From Epiperipatus broadwayi (Eukaryota; Onychophora; Udeonychophora; Euonychophora; Peripatidae), in contig JAQFVV010006208.1 of assembly GCA_028023455.1 (NCBI GenBank), positions 9,654,963 to 9,718,962 on the forward strand: a DNA stretch of 64,000 nucleotides, written 5' to 3'. Shown piece after piece: positions 47,040 through 61,183 of this stretch; the stretch's first letter is position 1, and each line of letters begins with the position of its first letter. The notes beneath the pieces are model-generated. The model had not been told where the DNA came from. It made no database searches and worked only from the letters and a program-made list of their open reading frames with translations. The position numbers and the translations under genes are program-made.

Positions 47040-48725
47040 ATGAAATGGATATTCAGGACTGTTTGTATTTATGTTCTATTTGTTGGGGGAACCAATGTTT
47101 ATATACCAAATTAGATAAGCATATAGAAGAAAGTTTATTTGTAGTCACACATCTTATGAATAGAATTATAGGTAGGCAATTATATATGATCTTTATAAAT
47201 ATAGAAAAGACATATAATAGAGTGATTACATAGATTATGAGTAAGTTTAGTAACTTTGAGAATGATTGGGGCTTTAGTGAATCTTTATTAAGAGATTGTA
47301 TGAAAATAATTAGAAATATAGAATCAGTTAGAGTTAAAATGAAGTGGGACTAAGACAAGGACACCCTCTGTCACCTATTTAGTTTTTCAAAGGGCAATAA
47401 AAGATTAGGAAAAGAGGTTGAGATATCATTAGCAAATGGCAAGATCAGGTCTTTTATTTACTAATGATATTTTCTTATGCACAAAAAGTAGGGAAAATAT
47501 GGAAATTGCACTCAAGAATTGTGCTGGAATAGGTATAGAGATGGGGATCAAATTTAGTGATGAATAATTAAAAGTAATGATGGTAAATGCTGAGGAAATA
47601 TAGAAGATAGAATTTTTCTTGGTAGATACAAAATTAAGTGTGGTGAATAGGTACAACTATTTGGGAATTGTTTTAAGTAATCAGGGGAATTGCTTGGAAA
47701 AATGGGAAACAAATTGATAAAGAAAGAAAAGAAAAGAAAGAGACTGATAAAGAAATTAACAGTTTTCATATAATTAATATAATGTAGCAAGAATTGTATG
47801 GAAGGGAGTGGCAGTAGGGGAGTTGACCTATGGTAATGATGTGTTATGTGATAGGAAAGGGTGTTAGTTTACTTGGAAAAAGTACAAAGAGAAGTAGAAA
47901 GACATACAGATGTGTGAATGGCAAAGGAGGCAATTCAAAGAGAAATGGAATGGTCAAGTTTTTATATGAGAGATGCAAAAAGTAAAATGAAAATATTTGG
48001 TAGATTGCAGTTTATGGATATTAAGAGAATAGCCAAAATAGTATTTAATTGGGTTACAAATAAAGAGCAGGCAACAAGATGGGTGAGAAAGGAAGAATGG
48101 TATGCAGAAGATTTGGATAAATACTATGTCAGTATACAAAGGATGGAGTGATTGTGTTAGGAAGATTGCTGAGTGTTATAGTGGCAAAGACTTGGGTAGA
48201 AGAATAGATGTATTAATAAAAATAGGGAGCTGTAGAGATGGAGAACTAGTATGGAGAGTAAAAAGAGCTTTAATATATATAGAAATAAACAGAATAGTTA
48301 ATTTATGATAATAGCAGGGGAAATAGTTTACTATTTAAGACTCAAACAGGATCGCTAGCAACAAGGAAATGTCTGTATAATTGGAGTAATGTGGGTGATT
48401 TAGTTTGCATGTTATGTAAGGACAGCATGGAAAATATTAGGCACTTTCTTGTAGAATGTAAATGCATACAAGTAGAAAAGATACAAATAATGATGTTGGT
48501 ATAATAAATGTAGAATAAGTGATTGTACAAAAAGTGAATTATTGGTATCTCTGCTGGAGTTGGAAAAAGATAAGAGGAATTTGGATACAAAGGCCATGGA
48601 GTGGACAAAGAGTGTTGTGGAAATCGGATAGAGAAGAATATGGGAAAAACTTAGGGTGGGAATAAGGGAAGGAATCTTGGATATATTGGCTGAGAGATTC
48701 CTGACTTTGATAAAGGAATAGCTGT
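47040..48725 (+). pseudogene. LINE reverse transcriptase relic (jockey/CR1/I-like)
   Basis: The plus-strand frames give RT motifs in order: INIEKTYNRV near 47193, then GLRQGHPLSP near 47346, LLFTNDIFL near 47453 (the F-A-D-D box, first D replaced by N), NRYNYLGIVLS-like near 47646. After thumb-like sequence (open frame 47918-48151) comes a C-terminal zinc finger: CMLCKDSMENIRHFLVEC near 48408. The 5' part with the endonuclease is missing. Several stops and frameshifts; no longer functional. Confidence 0.85.
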
Positions 48726-51407
48726 ATCTCATCACATATACCAGAATAAGCTAATTGATAATTTTCATTTTTTCCATAAAAAAGTCAAAAAAGAGAGAGA
48801 ATGTGTAATATGTTTAAACATGCAAATAATATTATTTATTTAGCATACAAAAATGAAATTAATATATATTATCATAATAGACTGTGATTGGAAACAAATA
48901 TGTTAAAATGATTAAGAATATGGGTCCATATCTTAGGTTCACTTCAAAATTGTTGTCATTGACAATTCAGAAATCTCTAGGTTTAAATTTGCATAAATGG
49001 GTCAGTCATGAAGATGTATCACTAAAGCCAATGTTCTCTCTTCACTGTTTATCATTTGGCATTAGAAATGTTTTAGTAACAATTTTTCAGAGAAACTGAG
49101 TGATCAACATTCATATAGTTGAAGTTTTGACAAATCACACATGGGCAAGTATTGTTATGAGTTCTAATGTTATGTTATCAAGAAATGTGGAGTAAAAATG
49201 CTTATTCTCATTAAATAATAACAATCAAGGCTTACTATAATTTCTTTAACATATTTGATGAAAGTCAGTGGAATTAGATCTAAATTTTAAGACAGTTGGG
49301 GAATTATAACAGTGCAACTATTACTTTGTTTTCTCTTCACTATTTACTCATTATTTATAACATTAGTTTATCAATATGCTCTTTTGTATAGAAATAGAAA
49401 CTAAAATTATTTTTTAAAAAAATCTGCAGATGTCAGTATCATACAGACCTCATTTGTATGTCAAAGCAAGCAGATAATACCCTGATTGGTTGCATCAGTA
49501 CAAATAAACTGATAGCATTACTTATTGGTATATGATATGACCCAAGCATTTCAGTGTGTGCTATTTTAATATTTCCAGAAGAAAAATTGTAACTTTCAGT
49601 AATTTATTTACATATTTAAGCCTGTTAATATATAAATCAATAACACTGTCTATAATATAAATTATACACATATATACAACTATGTCTCACCCAGTGAAGA
49701 AAAATTCTGTAATAATAGTAATATTTAGTGAAGTGTACTTTTGGTACATAGTACCGAAAACACACTTGCTAAAATTACTATGATTATACAATTTTTCTTC
49801 TCTGTATGATGCACAGATATATATGTGTGCATATTTAAGCTTCTGTACACAACATATTTGTAAAATATTTATTTAAAACTAAAAAGCTATATGCTATTAG
49901 ATTTTATTTTAAAATATTTGTTTGTAAAAAGGCATGTCATAAAAACGTACAATAAAGCAGAAGCTATTTTTACTGGCTAACAAGAATTTCTTTTATAAAT
50001 GCTGGTAAAGAAACATTTTGTGAAATTTTAATAGTAATAAGTTTAATTTTGAATTTTATGTCATATTTTGTCCACTACAATTCATTTCCAATTGAAAAAT
50101 GAATTCAAATAAATATTTTGTTCATAATTTTTATAAATAGAATAATATTACAATTCGATACAAAAAGAACAAATATGGTGGAAATTATCACTAGGAGTTT
50201 TCAAATAAGAGTTGGACTTTTAAAAAAGTTAAATAAATGTTTTAGCATTTATGTATTTTTTACTATACCAATAAACTTTCCCCATTTTGTGAAATTAAAT
50301 TTTTTTTTTTAAATTGCCTAATTTGATATGTTTTGGATTTGCAGTTAGCTTTTGTGGAATAACAATAATCAAGGTCTATCTACAACGTTTTTAAATGAAT
50401 ATTGTAGCATTTGTATTGTGTTCACAATAAATATAATTCATTTTCCCTTGGTTTTCTAATTTAATTTACTGGAATTGTGTTTGTTCTTGTTGAATAGTCA
50501 CAATTAAAAATTAGTATTTTAACTATCGTTATCAATTTATTATAGAATTGAGTTTTCCCTTTTCATCAATATAATTTCTTTCTGAAAGTTTGTTTTTAAA
50601 AATAAATTATAATTTCCTGTTTTCAAACATATTACAATTTTTTGTTGTTGTTGTTTTTAATTTTTTTACGAAGAAATGGAAACTTATCGATTAGCTCGTT
50701 CTGGTATAGTTTAGAATGTACATGGTGACTCCACCAACAATAAGAGCAAACATGCAAAGGTCTATGGATGTATTTTCTACTTTGCAGGACTGCGTATAAC
50801 TATGAAGAGTTGTTTAAATAATGAATTGCAATATATTTTAAACATTTTTATTCTTTGCCATAATATTAAATAATATTGATTATATAATTCTAAATGATAT
50901 TTAATTTTCTTTTCTTTAATGTAATTATTATAAACTCATTATAATTGTCTTATAAGACAAGGTAATAGTTAATCTTCAAAACTTTCATATGGCATTAAGC
51001 ATACTTTCAACAGACCACTTCCAGAATCGTAGTGCTGTTTTGTTAAAACTGGTCACAAATAACAGATTTTAATATGACATTATTACATAGCTGATGAAAT
51101 TTCAGATCAAAATTTGAATCCTGAAATAAAGCCTATTTAAACAATATTTTTTGCAGCATTTCATATCAGTTAATCTAACTTTTATTTAATAATAATTTAT
51201 TATATACTTTTGTACATTCTATTTTCATACAATTCGCTATTTCATACGAAAGGCAATAGAAATGTTACAGAATTTTTTTTATCAAGAAATGAAAAAGAAG
51301 TATAATTCAACTATCTCTTGATAAATTTATAAAGAAAACATCAGGTAATTAATAATAAAGCGTTATTTATGTATATGCTAATATATCTCATTAAAAAATA
51401 AATATTT
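48726..51407. other. AT-rich, no genes recognised; one long hairpin
   Basis: A 50-bp-arm hairpin lies at 49696-49803 (AGAAAAATTCTGTAATAATAG against its inverse TATGATTATACAATTTTTCT, with a loop near GTACATAGTAC). Open frames of 60-70 codons here look random. Confidence 0.5.
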
Positions 51408-51700
51408 TAAAAACATCACCATCTCTTATACTAGCACATAATTGTTATTAAACCAGGCAAAACTCTCCATACAGTAGTGCCATCCTGTGCCAACCAGAGT
51501 AATCAATGGATGCCAGAAGGCTTGTGCATAAAGTGCCTACTCATCCAATATCCCCAGACTAGTTTCTGGCTTGTGGTCTTTGTCAGTGAGGAGCCTTGGA
51601 TCTGAAAGCACTGCACCTAGATCTTAGGATCTAATGCAACCCTCCAGCAGCCACCTTTTATCTCTGCTTAAATACAAAACTATGAGAATGAAATTGAAAA
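51408..51700 (-). mobile_element. Family B element, copy with internal region
   Basis: It contains the outer tail (AACATCACCATCTCTTATAC), CAGGCAAAACTCTCCATACAG, the ribozyme block, and an internal part (CCAGCAGCCACCTTTTATCTC, then ACAAAACTATGAGAATGAAATTG) shared with the first copy. This shows that the family extends beyond the ribozyme, so a longer parent element probably exists. Confidence 0.75.
51543..51602 (-). ncRNA. Family B hammerhead relic
   Basis: AUCCAA/UUGGAU and CCUCA/UGGGG, GAAAC-UA-GUC are intact. The core is CUGACAA instead of CUGAUGA. It is probably inactive. Confidence 0.5.
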
Positions 51701-52179
51701 CACTGTTTGAATTTTTTTTACTTTGGTGTATATTCATACATTTTAATTTTCATACACATTTCAGGAACCAATTATATACAAAAGTCAAGAACTCTGTATA
51801 TATTTATAAATAAAGTATTTTTAGATCAACCCTTTCAGCTTCAAGCTGCCATATTCAACTTTTTAAAATACTGGCCTGACACACAATTTTCACAATAACT
51901 TCAGTTTTAATTATGTTAGAGCAAAAGCAATTACATTGCTAAAAACTAAAAACATTAAGAAAAACAATAAACATAAAATAAATAGTGATAACTATATAAA
52001 AAATAAAGAAAAAAAATTTTCACATCCGAAATACTTATTATTTTATTGTTTGTTCATAATTTGAAAAGTAACATTAACTAAAATTGAAAATATATCTTCA
52101 GTGATAATTTCTTTGCATTCCTCACAAAATTATCTTTCTAAACATGTATAATATGTCTTACCTGAGATAATCCACAGCT

Positions 52180-53020
52180 TCACAATCTCCAAAAGAAGTC
52201 GGATATGACTTCTTTATTTTTATCTTGTACCCCAAATGTTCTAAATGTCAAAGGCATCTATAAAGAAAAAGATTCATCCTAATAAAAGATACAAAAGAAA
52301 TCATCATAGCAATTGGCTTCTTGTCTGTCTAAAACTAGAAATTGTAGGCTACTGTCTATATCACTATGATAAAATGAGTTCCATCTCTTCATTTTATATT
52401 TTTTGTGTACATCAGTGATGTTTATATTCTTTATGGACACCAGTGATGTTTATATTCTTTATGCACACAAGTGATGTTTATATTCTTTATGCACAGAAGT
52501 GATGCTATCTTATTATATTTATTGTACCACATAGATATAATTTATTTGCATATAGTGTATTTGTTAGCTATTGACTTGAAAATAATGTTATGAAACATAT
52601 AGCAAAACCAAAGCATGAAACACATATATATAATTTATTTGCATACAGATCATAAACAAGAATCAGAATTATAACAAATTACTTATAAACCATATTATAT
52701 TATATTATATAAACATAATTAATGATTTTCGTAATAAATTATACTTTTTGAAAAACATTATTTTTATAATAGTGTTAAACGTTAAAAATTACATTAAATA
52801 TTAATTGTATACGATCATAAATAACTAACACACACAAATTAAAAACTAAAAATAATTAATAAAAATGATAATTTAAATAAAAATATATTATAATTTTATT
52901 AAAAAAAAAAATTTTTTTTAAATGTTACTCACAGCATTATGTTGAACAGCTTCTGTCAGCCATCTTTGTAATAGTACTGGAGAAATGTCATCTGCAGCCC
53001 CATAAATTATTTTTGTCTTT
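52180..53020 (-). CDS. Candidate last two exons of an unrecognised host gene
   Basis: On the minus strand an exon ends at 52933 (KIIYGAADDISPVLLQRWL... to HNA) followed directly by the donor GTGAGT, in phase 0. The next exon starts at 52257 after the acceptor TTTTTCTTTATAG, in phase 0, and reads MPLTFRTFGVQDKNKE... to a TGA at 52180-52182. Matching phase, good splice sites and a sensible peptide support a real gene end or a decayed one. No family was recognised. The start of the upstream exon (about 53020) is set only by a stop codon. Confidence 0.4.
52407..52505 (+). repeat. 30-bp tandem repeat, about 3.5 copies
   Basis: AGTGATGTTTATATTCTTTATG repeats about every 30 bp. It lies between the candidate exons. 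Confidence 0.9.
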
Positions 53021-53066
53021 TATCGCTTCATGATAAGTACAAAAATTATTAAAAAAGACAAAAGAA

Positions 53067-53255
53067 TTAAATACTGTGGTTGATTAAAACTGCTGCCAAA
53101 AATTTAAATGTTAACCGATTTTTTTGAAATAAACATTTTCTGAAAGCTATGTCAGCAAGCTTTCGAACTATTGTATTTTCATCTACATCACACTTATACC
53201 TTTTACGTCGTAAAAAAAGAATCAAAACATCATCTGAAAAACGCCTGAGGCACAC
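53067..53255 (-). CDS. Possible upstream exon of the same gene
   Basis: The 62-codon minus-strand frame contains SDDVLILFLRRKRYKCDVDE followed by IAFRKCLF, resembling the D-D-x-x-L-x-x-F-L-R-x-R-K-F-x-V start of CRAL-TRIO (lipid-binding) proteins. It is in a different frame from the exon at 52.9-53.0 kb, with no clear intron between them, so the link is weak. Confidence 0.3.
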   Translation of the reverse strand: MCLRRFSDDVLILFLRRKRYKCDVDENTIVRKLADIAFRKCLFQKNRLTFKFLAAVLINHSI

Positions 53256-53289
53256 ACTCGCAGCACTCAGCTTAAAATGTTAAATATAA

Positions 53290-54260
53290 TATATATGTTT
53301 AAAGGAGGTTGCCTTGACAACAGATTAAGATTGTTATTGATATTAGTATTATCTAGCCTTGAGCATTATTAGCTTTATTATCTAAATAATTCATAGTTGG
53401 TGTGCAGTTTGAAAGTTATAATTGACTATTTGTTAATCTGATTTCAGGATAGGTTATGTTTATCTGTTGAAGGAGATTTATTTAAACTTTATTGAATTAA
53501 TAATTTTATTCTTTGTAGTAAAGTTGCAATCTTTAGTGTCTATATAAATATATTAGACCATATACAAAAGTGAATTTCCACCATTATTGTTTAAATGATG
53601 TTGTCTTGACAACAAATTGACATTGTTGATTGTTATTGGTATTGTTTAAGCATTGTTTTCTTTCATGTATTTACATTATTTAACTATTTAGTCTTGGGCA
53701 TTATTAAGTTTATTATTACGTAATACATAATTGGAGTGCAGTTTGAAAGTTATAACTGAGTATTTGTCACCTGTTTAATGAAGTGTACTTCTTTGAATTA
53801 ATAATTTCACTCTTTGTAGTCAAGTTGCAATCTTTATTATCTGTATAAACATATTAGATCATATAAAGGTGGATTTCCACCTTTATTCTTTAAAGGGGGT
53901 TGCCTTGATAACAGATTCAGATTGTTGATTGTTATAGACATGGGTACTGTTTAAGTATTGTCTGCTTATATATGTATATATTGCAATCTTGTGGATATAG
54001 ACAGATCTAGTTAAGCCATGCATTGCAAGCCTTCCCAATCAAAAGCTTAAAACGATGGATTTAACTTAAATAAAATAAAAATTATGATAATAAAATAAAA
54101 CAAAATGTAATGAATGATTTTTTTTTGATTGATAGCATATACCTATCTGAATATGTGTAATTTAGATTATATTTAGGTAGTTATATTTTTAAAAGGAGGT
54201 TGCCTTGACAACGGTTTGAAATTGTTGATTGTTATTCATATTGAAATTCACTAAGTATTG
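53290..54260 (+). repeat. 298-bp satellite-like tandem array, just over three units
   Basis: GGAGGTTGCCTTGACAACA-type starts occur near 53301, 53598, 53896 and 54196, about 297-300 bp apart. Later landmarks (AAGTTGCAATCTTTA, ATATTAGAYCATATA, TGATTTCCACC-like) repeat in the first two units. The last unit is diverged. A lone unit lies at 42.35 kb. Confidence 0.88.
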
Positions 54261-54383
54261 ACAAGCTTTTAATAGTTATAATAAGTATTTATAAAAAGAG
54301 ATTTACAAAATTTGTTAAACTATTTTTAAAGCTTGACATATTCATAATAAGCTAAATTTTAAAATAAAATTATATATTTTATA

Positions 54384-54890
54384 ACCTAGATCCCGGGATT
54401 TTCAAACTACAGCTCAAAAGCCAAAGGTTGCTCTTTGATCTAAGTCTCGTGGTTATTCTTATGAAGATAAACATAAAAATATTTTTTATTTTCTCTTGTA
54501 AATTATAAATGAATGTTTTGATGTCTCTAGGAGAGGGAAAATGTACATTAGAAAGTTGATTTTGAATTCAATCTTATTGTAGATTACTAATTGTTGTATA
54601 TGATTAATATTTAAATATTAGAAATTTGTGAATAAATCAAACTATCAGGATGTAAACAGAATCTTTTATGTTGAAATATATCCATATCCATTCAGAACTT
54701 GTATTTTTAGGAACATACTTTTCACCTTTTTCCTGGTGGCTCTTTAAGGGAGGGGTGGTTCTTGTGACTCGTTAAGGTGGGGGGAAGGGGGGTTTACCTT
54801 TTCTCTTGTGAATCTTTATTGGGGGAATTGAGGGATGTGTAAACAAAATGGTTCTTCATCTTAAAAAGTTTGCCAACTTCTGATCTAGAT
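54384..54890. mobile_element. Non-autonomous hAT-type element, about 490 bp
   Basis: The right end (54861-54882), reversed, reads CAGAAGTTGGCAAACTTTTT, a typical hAT terminus. The left end (54392) reads CCCGGGATTTTCAAACT, diverged. Flanks ACCTAGAT (54384-54391) and ATCTAGAT (54883-54890) are an 8-bp duplication with one mismatch. No transposase. Confidence 0.8.
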
Positions 54891-55107
54891 TAATAATTTA
54901 ATTAAATTAAAATCTAGTAAAAAAACAACAATAAGGGTTAAGTTAAATCAAAACTATAGTTAAATATAAAATTAATAAAACAAAAATGAAAATCAGGGTT
55001 TAAAGATTAGAATGAAAACAAACAAGCCAATTTATGATGACTTGCCCTTGCTTGGCAAAAAGCCATAAAAGAGAAATAAGAAGAGGAAAATCAGAAAACA
55101 ATGTCTG

Positions 55108-55266
55108 TGGAAAAACAAGGCAAAACTCTCCATACAGTAGTGCTACCCTGTGCCAACCAGAGTAATCAATGGATGCCAGAAGGCTTGTAATGCCTACTCT
55201 TACAATATCCCCAGACTAGTTTAAGAGATAGTGATCATGTGATGCTTAATGGTCTTGGAAAAACAA
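55108..55266 (-). mobile_element. Family B, short deletion copy with 11-bp target duplication
   Basis: Flanks TGGAAAAACAA at 55108-55118 and 55256-55266 are identical. The element runs GGCAAAACTCTCC...CCCCAGACTAGTTT, then jumps to AGAGATAGTGATCATGTGATGCTTAATGG; the ribozyme core has been deleted. Confidence 0.8.
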
Positions 55267-55719
55267 AGTACACATTAACATCACTGCATAAATTGAAATC
55301 ATTCAATTCTAGCTGTGGAAGCATTCTGAATTTTCTCAGAAGATACTGTTATAATACTTACCAATGTTAATACAAACCAGAAATTTCAATAAAAAATGTT
55401 TCATTCATGTTTAGATAGTGTTATTGCACTAGTTTAATAAAAGACAGAAATATTTAATCTTGGAGAATGTATATGTTGATAAATACAGAAAACTACAGCT
55501 TATGTTATTGTAAATCATAGTAATGGCTTTGTGAATTTGAATGATATACAATTAGGTAAGTTTTTCACAATGTATGAATTATTAAAACATTTTGTTTAAA
55601 CATAAAAAATACTATAAAGGAAGTTGAATATTCAAAACAATGGCATCTTACACATTATGTTATAATTAGAAACCAGAATGTAAATAAAATTAATATTATT
55701 TGGATATATTTATATGTCA

Positions 55720-55918
<199 letters not shown>

Positions 55919-55939
55919 TGTGGGATATTCCATGTAGTT

Positions 55940-55992
55940 AAATGCTGACGTTTCAGTACAATATCAAGTACCTTCCTCAGAGCGTCCTCATT
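55940..55992 (-). ncRNA. Hammerhead-like motif of another repeat family
   Basis: The minus strand reads GCU, CUGAGGA (fits CUGANGA), stem-loop AGGUAC...GUACU, GAAA, CGUC, AGC. It resembles the ribozyme form seen in Penelope terminal repeats. Stem I is only three pairs, so the call is tentative. Confidence 0.4.
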
Positions 55993-56156
55993 CTCAAATC
56001 ATAAGAATGCGTGTGAGATTTAAAATCGTTTTCTTTCTCCTCATATTTAAATTCTATTAGTTGTGAAGTTTTAAAATTTATTTTCTCTTCCAAATATTGT
56101 TAATCTTCTTTAATTCACACCTTTCATTTATATATATATATATATGTGTGTGTGTG

Positions 56157-56392
56157 TTAAACCACTAAACATCACATGATCACCATTTCTTATGCTTGCT
56201 CATAACTGTTATTAAAACAGGCAAAACTACAGTAGTGCCACTCAGTGCAATCCAGAAGCTAGAAACTAGTCTGGGGATATTGGATAAGTAGACACCAGCT
56301 AGGGACTTCATGCACAAGATTTCTGGCATCCATTGATTACTCTGGTTTGCACTGAATGACACTACTGTATGGAGAGTTTTGCCTCTTTTCAT
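56157..56392 (+). mobile_element. Family B fold-back copy, ribozyme half only
   Basis: It begins TTAAACCACTAAACATCACATG and ends GAGAGTTTTGCC. The centre (56250-56285) keeps AAGCTAGAAACTAGTCTGGGGATATTGGAT in pieces, the 3' half of the hammerhead (GAAAC-UA-GUC, UGGGG, UUGGAU), without CUGAUGA. A possible target duplication is obscured by AT repeats. Confidence 0.7.
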
Positions 56393-56519
56393 ATATATAG
56401 GTGTATATTATTGAATAAATTTTTATGTTCCAAAGTTAAAATAATAATTGCATTGAAAAAGGTCATATTCCAAACATATTATGAGTTGTATTTATATATT
56501 GGATTATTTCTATCATCTA

Positions 56520-56770
56520 ATATAATTCAATATTCAAGAATGTAAGGGTCAAGATTTGATTTCAGGCTAGTATGGTCACTGCTCAGGCCAATAACACCTG
56601 AAAAAGAGAGAATAATACCTCTAGAGATGTTGTGCATATACTAACCTGTGTGCTATTACTAAGAGTTGAATGTATTTAGAATATTTAACTAAAGTTAAAC
56701 TTTTTAAAAACATTCTATACTTATATTAGATGATGGAAAAATACCATCATCACAAACCTTCAGGAATACA
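56520..56770 (+). mobile_element. SINE copy, same family as 40.7-41.3 kb
   Basis: TTCAATATTCAAGAATGTAAGG, ACACCTGAAAAAGAGAGAATAA, GTGCATATACTAACCTG and ATACTTATATTAGATGATGG match that element's body and tail. Here it is a single copy without the fold-back partner. A gap in the tRNA-like head means the 5' end is truncated. Confidence 0.75.
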
Positions 56771-57499
56771 TTTTATGAATTTGAAACTTCTTTAAAAGTA
56801 ATTGATAATTGTGCTAAGTTTTAACCTATATTTTGTAACGGAATAGCGTTACATAGGGTTTGAACCTAGGAAAGTTAGAGATATATATTAATGACGAAAT
56901 AAATGACAGGTACAAAACTTTTTAAAAAACGATCTTGTTTTAAGAATAAACGAGAAACGGCCGTTTCTAAAGCAGATCGCAGCTATACAAGAGTACCTGT
57001 CAGATTTATTGAACTAAAATTAAAAGAGTTTTTATTTTTTAATCATTATTTGTAAGTTTTTTTTTTTTGTTATTTCGTTTAAAAAAAAAGAATGATCGAG
57101 AACAAATTAGAAATTTTTTTATTAAATCATTTTTAAACAAAAAAGAAAGAAAAAAGATAAGTAAATTAATTAATCTGCAATAGGTTAAAAGATTCCAAGC
57201 GATCTACCAGATGATTTTGAATGGGGGGGGCAATTAGTAGATTAAAAGTTAGAGAAATTTTTGAAACAATAAGCAGGATGTATGTTGGTAAAGTTCTAGA
57301 TAACAATCCAAATTTAGAAACAGAGGTGATAAAAAGTGTACACTGCTATTGTACTACTTAGACTTCTGGCTCCAGCTAAAACAATACTTAAAAAAAATGG
57401 TAAAACTAAATTAAATTCCAACGTGGTGCAAATGTCCCAGAAACCATTGAATAAAGAGGACCCTTAATTAGCAAATAAGAACTAATGACTCATGAGTGC
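56771..57499. other. No genes recognised
   Basis: It contains TGTAACGGAATAGCGTTACA (56835), the TGTAACG...CGTTACA form typical of gypsy LTR ends, but only 20 bp apart and without other LTR features. AT-rich beyond that. Confidence 0.4.
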
Positions 57500-57935
57500 A
57501 TGACAGAGATTGGAGGAAAATTTCAAGGTGTCGTGGCGGGAAAGAGGAGGAAGAAGAAAAGGCAAGACAGAACTGGAGAGAGACATTAATTACAATTATT
57601 AATTATTGATTAAGAGTTGTGGAAGGCGAAATTAATTTGAATTTTAGCGGAGAGTATTATTAATTTTTTTGCCAGAGCTTCTGATTAAGTACTTGGACTT
57701 CTTAACCTAAACTTTGTGTGATACCGTAGACGAAATGCATTGCTGAATCCAAAATTCGCGGCTTGGCCGCCGAACCTTCGCACCTGGCACCGCTGATCGA
57801 TCCTAGAATGCTCTCAACCTCGGAGAAAATCAACTCAAGACCACACGCGGCGCGGGAAGCCCCACCAAAAGCCGGCATGCTGAATTAAGGAAAACATCGC
57901 TCAGGATCCCATTACAGTCTTCTCGTTCCACAGGT
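57500..57935 (+). promoter_or_regulatory. CpG-rich segment, possible promoter or untranslated exon
   Basis: It is purine-rich, then CpG-rich (57750-57900, for example CGCGGCTTGGCCGCC, CACACGCGGCGCGGG), ending with CACAG|GTAGTT, a possible splice donor at 57932. The only ATG-led frame (57808) is 26 codons. It could be a transcription start region, an LTR-like element or foreign sequence; the nearby adapter match lowers trust in the assembly here. Confidence 0.3.
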
Positions 57936-58399
57936 AGTTATATTTTAACATTTGCTCACACATTCATGCACCAGCTAAAATAACTTTAAAGTGGAGAACG
58001 ATTTACAAACATTAAGTGTAAAATGATAAAATTACTAATGACCAAATTGAATCACTAAAGAACTCAACCAGAATCATATGTACAAGTAAGATTCAGCAAA
58101 TATCTGTGCAAATTCATACCTAATTCCGTAATTATGTTATCTAGACTTACTAAATCATATATCTGCATGATAATTTTATTTACCCAGTTTTTTCTAAATA
58201 AATCATTCATTTAATTAATACTTCGTTTATTGATCGCTTGGAATTTCAAATTTATTTAAATAATGTTGAATGAGTGCGAGAGTGATCTATGTTGTATAAG
58301 TTGAACGGGTACATTTAATATTTTAGTTAAGATTTAAGTATATTTATAGCGTTTATATTTGTCATACAATTCTTATGTTAATGTTAAGTTATGGTTAAT

Positions 58400-58790
58400 T
58401 TATTCTGGGGGATATAGGGCGGGCCCAACAGTGATAAAGGTGTTTCAATATTGTTTAACGGTAATGTGCGATCTAGTTCGGAAATAGTGTTGCTGTGTTC
58501 GTTTCTTGAGATCGGAAGAGCGTCGTGTAGGGTTCTGTGATATAGTTGAGTGAGCGTGTGCACGTGCGTGGCGAGAGTTGTAAAGGTTCTCCTGGCGCCT
58601 ATTACTCGGGTTCAATCTGAATCTACGTATGAAACAAATAAAAGCGTACGTGTATATGTGTTTGAAATTATTTTCACAAAACATTATGTAAACCCCGGAC
58701 GAAATAACACAGCAGGTTCGTAAAAGGGAATCGTCAACAGAACAGCGAACATACAGAAATAGCGACGACGACAAGTCGCCGGGTTACAAT
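58400..58790. other. CpG-rich block containing sequencing-adapter sequence
   Basis: GC content is high compared with its surroundings. A GGGGGATATAGGGCGGG purine-rich string precedes TGATAAAGG, and the block ends CCGGGTTACA, which would suit an LTR, but no partner LTR is clear. The adapter match inside it (58509-58532) means that the block may be misassembled. The minus-strand frame 58445-58774 is not a gene: its TRRSSDL string is the known translation of adapter sequence. Confidence 0.4.
58509..58532 (+). other. Exact match to Illumina TruSeq adapter (24 bp)
   Basis: The stretch begins AGATCGGAAGAGC and continues GTCGTGTAGGG, identical to the universal adapter. After it the sequence departs from the adapter. 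A chance 24-base match in 64 kb is not credible. It is an assembly artefact, not biology. Confidence 0.95.
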
Positions 58791-59120
58791 TTATTGAATA
58801 ATTCAATGTAATGTTTGTGCATATGAGGAAGAATAAGTTTTATTTATTTATTTATTTATTTACAGATGATTAAAATTCAAATTATATGTCTCTCTCTTCC
58901 TATCCATCCAAAAATTATGTAAAATAGCAATAATTATCTATTATGTTGTTATTACTTTTTTCATATAAATGAATAATTAAAACTGATAATATTAATACAA
59001 CAACTAATATTATATTATATAATACAAAAAAGCTTATTTTAATGACAGTTACGTGTCCTGTTCAGTGTAATATATATATATTAAATGTCCACAGCTTCTA
59101 TAGTTATGCATTGTTTCTTT

Positions 59121-61183
<2,063 letters not shown>

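Noticed and set aside
58445-58774. 109-residue minus-strand frame
   Set aside because: It contains TRRSSDL, the translation of sequencing adapter, and no family signature.
56835-58788. One long LTR from TGTAACG to GGGTTACA
   Set aside because: No second LTR, primer site or coding relic supports it, and adapter sequence lies inside.
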